Source of the DNA: Rhabditoides inermis
Lineage: Eukaryota; Nematoda; Chromadorea; Rhabditida; Rhabditidae
Assembly: GCA_963966185.1 (NCBI GenBank)
Contig: CAWZYM010000122.1
Span: forward strand, 95,001-159,000
Direction of reading: 5' to 3'
DNA: 64,000 bases
Below are positions 36,829-48,882 of the stretch, piece by piece; position 1 is the first letter of the stretch, and each line of letters starts with the position of its first letter. The translations under genes were made by a program, and so were the position numbers. The notes under the pieces are model-generated. The model did not search any database, was not told the origin of the DNA, and saw only the letters and a list, made by a program, of their open reading frames with translations.

Positions 36829-39349
36829 CACGTTCTCTTTATCTTTTCTCTCGTCGTTCTCCACTAGCCTCTTGATCATCTGGCGATAGATGGCCACCTC
36901 ATCGCCCCATACAGACAGCACCACTCGAATCTGTAATCAAACATCGACCACACTCCACTCAACTATGTGTTGCTTAAAGGTACACTGGCGACTTATTTTT
37001 GACTCGGAATGTTTAAAAGAATCATATAATTCAAAATCTTAATCGATTTGTGAGAAAGAACAACGATTATCCGGTGCTGTTGCTTAATTTGATCGAGTCT
37101 GCAGTACGCCCGGAAGTAATCGAACCCTCGTCGAATGCAAGAGCGCATCCATACTGACCACTACACCACAGGCGCGAGCATAACAAGAGACGAGAGACGG
37201 TACAAGACCACACTTGTCACCACACCCATCCACTCACCTCACGGCTCTCCAGGTACTTCCACAAGAACTGAATGACCAACTCGCACGCCAACGCCTTGGG
37301 GAAGTGGTAGATCCCAGTAGAAATCGTGGGGAACACCTGAAGAGAGACGGAAAGACGGAGAGAGAGGGGAACACATACGATGGATGAGTGCTTGTTGTCG
37401 ATGGCCAGGTCGATGGCGCTGCGGTAGCACTCGACGAGAACGTCGCGCATCTCCTCAGGCGGCTCCTCCTCGGCGTTGGCGGACCACTGCGGCCCGCTCA
37501 CGTGAACGACCGCTGGAAGCGACGCTCACTCTCCTCCTCTTTCCCCTCCCCCCTCTCCGCTGCCACGTACCACGAACATGACGCATTTCGAACGCGGGGG
37601 TGATGGCGGCCTCGCCCATCGAGATGCCGCCAATCTCCTCGCACGCCGCCGCCATCTGCTCGACGCCGGCCGCCTCGAAGACCGCGCCACACACGCCGCG
37701 TCCTGCACACCACTCTCACACCAGCAGATGACAGACGACAAGAAAGAGGGAGAGGGGGAGAGAGAGGAGAAGAGAGGAAGAGAGGAAGTGAGAGGGGGAT
37801 AGAGATTTTCATCACTAGACTACAAGCGCGTGCATATAAAACGACGTGAACATAATAACATTTAGCAAGCATATAACACCCACCGTAGTTGAGACTGAGA
37901 TTGGCGGCGTTGACAACAACGTCCACCTGCAGCGCGACGACGTTGCCGCCTGGCCAGAGGCAGATCCTCTCGGCCGATCCGCTCCCTGAAAGCGCCACAT
38001 TGATAGAGAGTGCAATGGATGCAATCACCTCCGAATTGCGCAGCCACCGTCGGCAGCTCATCGCTGCGAGTGATGCGGGGCGGCAGACGGACCATCTTCA
38101 CGTGCGCTCAAACACCATAGCATAGTAACATAAAATGTACTTGTCAATAACTACGGTAAATTACAGTAAGTTACATAAGAGCAACAACCAACCGGCGATC
38201 GCCTCCTGGCTGTTGTTGATCTCGACAGATCCGTCGAAGAGGTCTGTGTGCAGCGTGACCGCGCGTCGCTCCTTCTTCTTCTCCTTCTCCTTTCCAAACG
38301 TCTTGACAGTATCGTGCGCCTTGGCTAGCTGCGACTGCTCGCTTGTCGACGCGGATTTCGGATCAGCCTAAATTATAATTTTGACTACTCTGATCGCTAA
38401 TGCCAAACAAATACCAAGATAAACTCAATAAGGAACACCGCGTTCAACTACAGTGAAAGTCGGCCTCTTCAAATCACTCTTTTCTAGCTACTACTACCTT
38501 GCAAAAATCAACTTTTCCCCCAATCAGTTCGAACGACTCGCAATTTTCCTAACCGCATCGAAAATGGTTCCCAAAGACCAACTGAGCTACGCACCATAAA
38601 TGGTACACGTGAAACACGCAAACACATCCTACAGAGCACACGCCACGCACAGCATCTGTGAAATCTGCCCTTCACTTAACAGTTGTGCTGTCTGATTTCA
38701 TCAGACATCAGCAGTTAGTAGCTCAAACATGCGTATTCGATCAGCACGCAACAACGATTCGGATACGCGCTCGATCACCCACCTTGACGGCCATCTGCAC
38801 AGGCTCGTACTGCGGCTCTGCGCCCTCGTCCGCCTCATCTACCTCGTGCGCCACGCACAGCATCTGTGAACATCTACGGTGACGACCAGAAACTAGCCAA
38901 CCATCACTGTCCATCTAGCACCGCACATCAATTCGTAAAAGCAACTGTTATGAAGTACGCAATCATCAACCAAAAAAACATACATACACCATAACTGGAA
39001 CATACCTGCCGTGACACGGCGCGAGAGATGTTCGTCATCGTAAAGGCCTCGCAGTCTACCTGGAAAATGACTTGCCTATCTCTCTCCCTCCCCCTCTCTC
39101 CCTCTTTCTCTCCTTCTCCCTCTCCCCCTTTCTCTCTTTCTCCCTCTCTCCCCCTCTCTCCCCTTCTCCCTCTCTCCCCCTCTCTCTCATTCCCCCTTTC
39201 TCTTCTTCTCACTCTCCCCACTCTCTCTCTCTCCTTCTCCCTCTCTCCCCCTCTCTCTCATTCCCTCTTTCTCTCCTTCTCCCCCCCCTCTCTCTCTCTT
39301 TCCTTCCCACTTTCTCTCCTTCTCCCTCTCCCCCTCTCTCATTCCCACC

Positions 39350-39398
<49 letters not shown>

Positions 39399-42300
39399 GA
39401 ACCTGGTACTCTCCGATCTCCTCGGCGAAAAACTCCACCCTGAACAGCCCGCAGCCCACCTGCTGTCTGTGTCGAGAGACGACGCTGCCACTAGGCGAGG
39501 TGACGCTAACCTGAATGTAAAGAGATCTCAACCGGAAGAACTTAACAACCACATTGCTACAAAATCATAGTTTCTATTCTAGCGAGCGTTCGTCTATTCT
39601 CTCTTATTCTGCGTCTCTTGCACCCATACACTCTCTTTCTCTTGCTCACCACGGGAATGTCGTCCGAGTGCACGCAGAACGTGACTACCGCGCCGAGGAC
39701 CACGCGCGGAGCAAGGCCAGAGATGCGAGCCTCGTCTCGGGTCGACAGCAGAGGATGAGGAGGAGGAGGAGAAGAAGGAGGAAGGGCAGCGGGAGCGACG
39801 ACGACAGGAGCGGCCGGAGCAGAGCTGCACATCCTAGTCCACCTCCCAACAACTCTCGACTTTGTACAATTCTAGTTACACATACCAGCTCATTCCGCCA
39901 CCCACGCTCACCTCGCGCGCCAGCTTCCGATCGAGAAGTCGTTGCGCAGGAATTCGTAGACGTGCCGGCTCTGGCGAGACGGATCGAATCTGTGCGAGAA
40001 AGAGATGGAGAGGAGAGAGAGAGAGAGGGGAAGGGGGGAGATCATACTTGGCGATCTTTTCCTTCTGGTCGAGCCACCACTGCCACGGTAGATGCTCATC
40101 GTGTCGCACGGCCGAGTCGACGCGGTTGACGAGCGCGTACAGGGCGCGCACATCGAACACGGCCCTGAGACCGAGAGATCACAGGGGAACACGGTAACGA
40201 GAGTGATTCTGATATGGTATACATGCTAGATATACACTAACGAGGGAGACTGATTGATGCATGAAGACACCATTCTCACATTGTTCATAATGATGAGGTG
40301 GTAACGAGGGACAAAACAACAAGGGGGAAGCTAGGTATTCGGTAACTAGAGTGACTCTGAGATGTTAGAAACATCTTCTTTACAGAGAACAGAGAAGTGA
40401 GAGTCACTCACTTCTCCACCGCGCATCCGTAAAGATAGCAGAGCAGAGCCCCGATCGCGCGCGGCCCGCAGCTGTACAAGTCCTGCAATGGTATTCTTGG
40501 CCATTGTCACGATCGGGGTTGTTGTTCAACAACCATTTTAAAGTGATAAAGACATAAATCATCCGAATATGTACAATGTATACAGTACAGCTCGAGTTAG
40601 GTGATCCCTGTCCATGGACGTCCATGGACGTCCGGGATTTTGGTGGACGTTTCTGGTGTCTCTCTCTTTACACACTCTCTCGCGTTCCCATCGCCTCCTC
40701 CCCACAGGCAATTTATGGCTCCTGTTCGAAGGGAATGTGGGCAGTGAGAGAACTGACTTTTCTAAATGAACTTTTCATGAAATCAAACCATTACTATCAA
40801 TTATGTTTTGTTCAGAGCATCTCGAATATACCATATTTCATTGTGCTCCGATGAAGTTCACTACTTACTGACTTTCAGTACTGACTTCCATTTTTACGTG
40901 AGTATTCAAAACATAAACTATGAGAGACATATGTAGTATTGTTCGCATTGTTTGTCTTAGTCTACATGCGGTTTGTGGTGACTGATTTTTATCATTTTAA
41001 ATTCCAATATAATTGGTCCCCCCCATAAGACAAGGTCCCGTTGTTGCATCCATCCACTCTCATTTGGGCGTCCATGTACGGTGTGGACGTGTCTGGTGCC
41101 TCTACTCTATACACACTCTCTCGCTTTCCTCTCGCGACGCGCATCGCACAGGGCTATTCTGCCGATGGCGGTACAGTCGGACGCGACTGCTTGTGTAAAG
41201 TCTGAAACGTCACTCGACTTTCTAGAATCTGAAAAATAAGAAATATAAGTATTGTATTCATCTGTCTCTTGTAACCGACATCAAGAATATACCATGGTTC
41301 ATAGGGCTCCGATGAAATTCACTATTTGAGTACTTAGAGCCTCATAGTCAGGGTGGCTACAGTTCTGGTCCCAGCTGTCTTACGTGTCTGGCGCCCTCCA
41401 TATCACGCTCTCTCTCGTTAGGGGAGGGGCCAAAAAAGAGAGAGTCGATGGTGGAAATGCACCCTCGCTCAAGTTGATCTGGAAATTAGCCCGGGTGGCG
41501 ATATCTGTATTTGTTCAAAATAGTCCAAATTAAAATTAAAAGACGTCATGTTACTCGTCTCGATGAGAGAAAGCCGGTACACGAACAATCACAGCTGATT
41601 TCTCAAACACAAAAAAAAACAGTGGGATAGGGGCGGAGCGAGAGGAGGCATGGTTTAGCAGTCTGCCACGACCGTTTGCCGGTGGGGAAGGGTCATAAAT
41701 GAGTGAGTCGAGTGTGGATTTGCGAATCACTCAAGTTCAACTGGAAATTAGCACGGGTGGCACTACCTGGATATGTTCAAAATGGTCGAAATTACAAAAT
41801 TAAGACATCATTTTGCTCATCTCGAGGAGACAGAAACGATGCAAATAAAATTGTAGCTGGTTTCTTGAACACCGAAGAGTTGCAATCGCTTGTCAGACTT
41901 GTCATTCTTGGCAGACTGCCACGCCATGTCTCCCCCTCACACCTGTGTGTTGATGTCGAAGACAGCTGGGACCAGAACTGTAGCCACCCTGACTATGAGG
42001 CTCTAAGTACTCAAATAGTGAATTTCATCGGAGCCCTATGAACCATGATATATTCTTGATGTCGGTTACAAGAGACAGATAAATATAATATTTATATTTC
42101 CTAATTTTCAAATTCTAGAAAGTCGAATGACGTTTCAGACTTCACACAAGCAGTCGCGTCCGGCTGTACCGCCATCGGCAGAATAGCCCTGTGCGATGCG
42201 CGTCGCGAGAGGAAAGCGAGAGAGTGTGTATAGAGTAGAGGCACCAGACACGTCCACACCGTACATGGACGCCCAAATGAGAGTAATTACATACACTATT

Positions 42301-45221
42301 CATGTTCAGTGCAGTAATTTCCGTTGATAGAAAAGCAGTGAAAATTAAATAAAAATAAAGAGACTTACATACTGCCGGTCGAGGCCGGATTCAATGAGGA
42401 CTGGGATGCCGCGAGGGAAGAGGTGCCCGTACACCACCCACAGCTTGCGGCGCATCTCCAGCGAGTACTGCAAAGACATATGTAGAGGTACAGGTAAAGT
42501 ATGCACAGGTACAAGTACAGTACCTTGTTGAGGTTAGGGTGCTTTCCGTCGAGCACAATCACGCACTTCCGATCGGGGTCGTACCTAGAAGGGCGCTTTT
42601 GAATGGCTATCGCCGATGACACCAAACGTCAACCCACAGTGTGAGAATGTAGTGCACATCGCACAATATCATCTGCACGGCCCCAGCATGTTGGGAGATA
42701 GAACGAAACATCTCCTGCAATGCAATGGGAGCGGTAGGAAAAGAGAGAAAGCAGGGGAGGGGGAGGCGTACCGGCAGCGTGTCGATGGCCTGGCAGACGA
42801 GGCGCCCGTTGATGACGACTCCAGGGTGGGCGCGCACATAGGCATCAACGGCCGCCTCGACCACTCGATCGACGGTGTCCTCGAACAGCATCTCCCCGAC
42901 CTTGTACCTGAAAGCGACACTTTCAATCCTACTCTATCGGCTGAGATCGACTTGTCTACATGATCACAACTAACTCACATATCACAACGCAGTTTCGACC
43001 GGGCCACCGTCCGAACGTGTCGCAAAAGGCAGAATGACACATTCAGCGACTCATAATCAGACAATTTCGTTGAGATACTTTCACGGTGATAATAAATTAA
43101 CACGTTTCATCAACATAACATGACATCGAAAATCGAAATAAATGGTTTATTTTTGTCTCCAAAAACACTTGTTGTCAAAACAATAATGAATTTTCACACA
43201 AACAAATCAAATCTGATCAATACAAAGCAGCAACAACGTCAGCCACAGGTCACGCAACTTCAGAATCGTCGACAAGCTGAAACGTCCTATCGACTCTCTC
43301 TCTTTAACTCACTCTCTCCTTCCTCCCTCCCTCCTCCCTCTCCCTCTATCCTCTTTTTACTCACTTTTCCGTGCTGGTCGACACGCGTCGCCTGGCATCT
43401 TGTCGTCAGGCGAATGTTGCGGTCGTCGTACTCGTTGATGAAGTTGTGTTCTCTGAGGCGCCGGAGACCGCGAGTGACCACGTTCGATCTGTACGTAGTG
43501 TTGTCACGGTACCCGGTGAATCCAGAAATTTAGGAAGAGATGTTAATAACGGAACGTATTCACACACTTGTGATAGCCGTCAGCACGCATTCTCACTATT
43601 CACAATCACGCAGAGCATATAAATATATACAATGGGAATAATCTCTTTTTCTATAAAAACCTACGCGTCGCGTGTAAGTTTTTGAGAGTCCAAATCAGTA
43701 AACGTGCGCTAGGCCAGTAGTAGTAGAAATTTGCCGCGGTGAGCTCCAAGCGGAGCGCGCAATGATTTCTCGGCCGGTCAAACAGTGCACAAAAGTATCC
43801 TTTCGTCCAGCATCGGAACGTGGACTTTCAATGTGCTTTGGGTGGATTTGAACATCCTCAACATTGAACAGGTCAACACTCATACTGTAACCAGCCCACA
43901 GACTCACGTGACGGTGAGGCCAAAGTGTCCCTTGATGCGTCGCTGTAGACCGTCTTTACGCACGCGTCGACCGGCCTCCCGCTCAGCCATTATCGCTGCC
44001 AGCACAAGTGCGTCATCTTGCCATGACTGAACAGATTACGTCAAGGTGTGCAAACTGTGAAATATAACATTTAATATCTAATCATACGCAAATTGAAAAG
44101 GGGCACTTCTATTTTGCCAACGCTTTGTAAATATGTCCAAAAAAGTGGCGTAACCGAACAAATCTGTTTCCTGAATGCTAATAATAAAAGTGCGCTCGCT
44201 ATGACTCTTCGCGATCGAGATGACGAGCTACGCACGTACGATTGTTCGCTGGATCGAGTTCACATTTTTGTTTCCAGTAAATTTAAATACGATAAAACGA
44301 CACATCAATGCACGGCGCAATGCGCAGCCAGCGTACCTGATAGCCACTGCGCTGCACGTCCGAGTGCACTGGTAGGGGACGAGGAGGAGGATCTACCAGT
44401 AAGGGGTAAGAGGTCGGTGGCGCGATTGCCGCGGCCGCAGAGATCGAGGACGCGAGGATGTCGACTGACTCGGCATGCGAAGACGCCGGAAAAACGTCTG
44501 ACCTCACGTCAGATGAGACGTTCAGCGACTGAAAGAGGTAAATCGAATCTCTCTCGCACATAACATATTTCCCACTTTGATTATGTGTGCTACAGCCACC
44601 ATGTCACTCACCATCCTAACATTGTATGACGCGTAATATCACAAATACCACAACAACCACTCCTCAGCGTACCTGATTCCTTGTGTGCGAATGGTCAGAA
44701 TGAGGGTGGGGCGAGGCATCCGAGGCGTCCGACGAGGGAGTGTTTGAGGAGGCTGCGGCTGCGGAGATCGTGGTGGTTGCGGGCACACTTTCCGTCTCAG
44801 AGCCAGCGCGCTCCATCGCGGCGGTCATACTCTGAAATAGATGTATCGAATCACTCCCGTCTTCGCATATCGCGTCCCAATTCCCTCTGTAGGTATGCCA
44901 GAATTAGGCCGATGAACATATGAATAACAACAAACTTGGCAGGAGGGCGCGTCGATGGATGGCGGGCGCGAAGCAGGTGCGTCGACTGTTGCGGCGGGGG
45001 TAGGCGAGTGCGACGACTCCAACACCTCGTTCAGGCGGGAGTAGAACGAGACTTGCATCGACTCGGCGGCCTGAAATTGGTGGATCAAATCTCTACCGCA
45101 TGCAAGTATGACGTACATTCTGATGCACAACCTTGGTGCGACCCGCGAGCTGGTCATGCACACGACGAAGTGTGGCGACGAGAGCCGCGTCGGCGGGCGG
45201 TACCTGAGAACAACACACATC

Positions 45222-45310
<89 letters not shown>

Positions 45311-48300
45311 CATTTCGCTTCATGAAAACACGAAATCGCACAATAATCTTTCAGAGCAAAAATAAAACAAGCATGATTTGAGTGAATTCACGGCAATTCT
45401 AGAGCAAATCCGATTCAAACGAGGAATATCGTCATCGTCAGAACAACGCTTTCGTGTTCAACCAAAATTGATAGGCCCGAATGTGAAAAGAGTATCCCTA
45501 ATTACTAAATCAATGCATCAATGCGTCAAGCCAAGCACTCACCATGGTCATCTCAACGCGGCGGATCAGCATCTTCACGTACTCGTAGTGTTTGGGAGTA
45601 TCGCAAAGTAATAGATCCGCCAGCGCCTCTTGGGGCATAGGCCGAGTAGGTGGACTTCGACTGAGAGCCTCCGTCTGAACACACATCGTAGATGAGAGAA
45701 AGAGGAGATGACAGATGAGAGAGAAATAGTCAGAAGCAACAGGCAAGCAGGGCAAGCACGGGGAGGAGAAATGGAAATGTAGACAACTGACCGCGCCGGC
45801 AACAGCTTGCTCGACTTGTAAACGCAGAATCCGCCAGGCAGCCTCGCCAGTGCGCGCGTGCTTCAGCTCCAACTTGTCCATGCGATAGCACGCAGCCCTC
45901 GCGCGACCACACACTCTGTCTAGCTAAAACACACATACCATTCAACTCCCATCAGCATACACCACAATCCAGTGCACTTCCGCTTACCGACAGACTATCT
46001 GCAGCTGCTAGAATGCGCACCGTCCGAAGGCGCCTGGAACGCAGTACTATTGTACTATTCATAAGAGTACACTTCAATTGCGATACTGTGTGATATCGGA
46101 GAGGTCGAGGATACCCTCCCTCGCATTTCAATTCCATGAGTGAATGTGATTGACTAGTGATAGAAGAACTGACATTGCCTCATAGAGAGCGCGGGCTCGA
46201 CGGACATGTCGCGCACACTCGCTGTCCTCCTTCTCTGCCTGTGAGGCAATCCACTGCAAACAGGACAACAGTAGCAAGTAGCAATGTACATACGTGACAT
46301 GGCGGAAATCGTTTCACACAGCTCTTATGGTTTACATCTCGAACAGTGTGTCACAAAATACAGTACCGGGGGGGGGGGCATTGCATTCGGCTCACCTCGA
46401 TCCTTCTGGCGAGAGTCTCAGCGTGAGGCATCGCTTGTCGAATCCAGGGGTCCATCGTACACACGCGGACAGCGCGCGAGAACATACGGTCGGCAGTGCT
46501 GGAACAAAACGATCATACAACTGAAGAACATTACATTATGTTCATGAAACCGTAACTAGAGACGGGCACGTGGTGATGTATTTCGGTCAGCCGTCATGCT
46601 TTCTCAATGAGGGCGAGTTGTATGAGCGGGCAGACTGCGAGCCAGCGGCTCCTTTTAACAATTACAGTCGATCGTTCTCACTAATCGTAGTCAAGAATAA
46701 GGTTATGTTATGTTACATGCAGAAGCGTTTTGTGGTGTCGTGTTGTCGTGATGTTTGATGTTACTTCTCAATTACCCAACCACCGAATAATAATTCGTCA
46801 CCTCGCGTCACGCTCCTCCTCGCCCACCGGATCGATGCACACAAGGGCGGCGTCCAGCATGTTCAACTAGAAAAAAACGTATATAGTTCATCTATCGTAC
46901 GTAGAGTGGTAACGCGTGTGTAGTGGTAACGATCTCGCTTGGTAAGAATATGCTCGCGAGTTCTAAACTCATTTGCGAGCCTGGAGTGAGATAGCCTGGA
47001 GTAAGAGAGAGTTGGAGTGAGATAACATGTTATCACATAAAACCAAACGGAAACGATTGTAGCCTATCAGCATAACAGTTGAACAAACAATATATGCGAT
47101 TTAATGAGTAGCTTAATGACACAATAAATGCACAGACCACGTGCAAGTCCTCCGGTTCGAGAAGATCGGCGGGAGCGAGAGGTGGAGTTGCTCCTGGTGA
47201 CGAGACGTTCTCGTGTAGTTCCTTCTGTCCTTCCTCATCTTCATCGTCTCCATCTTCAGAACCCGCAGTGTCACTTCCACTTGCAGATCGAACCTGAAAA
47301 CATTAACTCATACGCTGAAAAAAAATTAGCGTATCACGTACCACGTATATTCAAAATTAACAAAACTGAGAAATGAATGTGAGGGAAAACGCTACAACGC
47401 TTACGCGAATAACTAATTAGTCGGGTTAAGCTGTGCGAAATGTTACTTCAACCACTTGAAAACATGGCGTGCAACCTTCCTTCGACCCCAAACAATTAAT
47501 AATCAATGTCAAATGTCAATAAACATGAATATAAATAAAACATAAAAAAATCACACTGTATCGCTTACCTGTTCGATCGTAGTCTTGGCTTTCTTCCGGG
47601 GAACAGACACCATCGATTCCGTGCTCTGAAACACAAACAGCATGACTATCAATCATTCTTCTCACCACAATTATTTTTAATTACAATCAAAATCAAATCG
47701 CACTGTACGCTAGCTCATCAACCACCAGACACCATATCTTTCCCACCGTTGCCTCCTTGGCTCCCTCGCCGACTGTGACCGTGTGCGGAGAGAGACGAGG
47801 CACGCCGGCTGGCGCTCCGCACTTGCCACCACTGCTCATCTCGCGCTGCGTCGCGGACATGATGGCGGGCTGAGCCAGTAGCTGAGGCGGGGGTGGAGGA
47901 ATGGATGGAGGGAGTGGAGGCATGGAGGGAGGGGGCGGTGGCCTGGAGGGAACTTGCTGCGGCGCCGAAGCCGCCGACAACGGCGTGTCCGCAGCAGCAG
48001 CTGCTCGCGAGGCAGTCTAAAGCAATACTATCAGTCACTTGGCACCACGAAGAAGAAGAGATTGGTTGGAGGGCATGCGGCTGCAGTTTGAACAATGTGG
48101 ATCAATGACTATAAATCTAATCGAAGTAAGAACACCAACATAATCAGTATGTTTCATGTCATTTGACATTCATCATGCATTACGCAGTAATCTTTCATTC
48201 TATTACTTTTCTTGCTAATAACCAATTATTATTATTCGACTCACGGGAGCCTTCGAGCAGCCTTCGTTCACCTCTCCAGTGATAGGGGGTAGCCCGATCC

Positions 48301-48835
48301 CGTCTGGCACAGAAGGCTGAACATGAGAAATCCAAAAATGTTAACGTCAAAGCAATCACACATATCTCCCCCACCGGTGCAGGCTGTGCTCCGTGCGACG
48401 TAGTCGTGACTCGTGACGTACTTGCCTAAATGAGACATCTGATTAGCTCTCCCACCTCTCTCTCTCTCTCTCTCTCCCTCCCTCCCCCCCCCTCTCTCTC
48501 CCTCACACTCTCTCTCTCTCTCTCCCTCTCCCCTCTCTCTCACTCACTCTCTTTCTCTCTCTCCTATCTCTCTCTCTCCCCTAACAAGTACCTCGATGAA
48601 ATTGTTGTCTGCCAGGTCTTTAGAGAAGAGCGTTCTCGATACAGTCGCCTAAATAGAATACAATGTACCCTTGAAATAGTAATATTTATTGCAAGTACAC
48701 TAAATACAACAAGGTAAGTAACCACTCACGTAACGTGGCTGGAAAGACGGGCTGGCCGCGCGTGGCTCCTTCCTCTTCTTCTTCTTCTTCTTCTTCTTTT
48801 TCTTGTTCTTCTGAATCACATCATTTCCTCCCTCC

Positions 48836-48882
<47 letters not shown>

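Noticed and set aside
39006..39833. Firm filamin repeat call
   Set aside because: The VSVTSPSGS...FFAEEIGEYQV pattern is suggestive, but too short and weak to name without a profile search.
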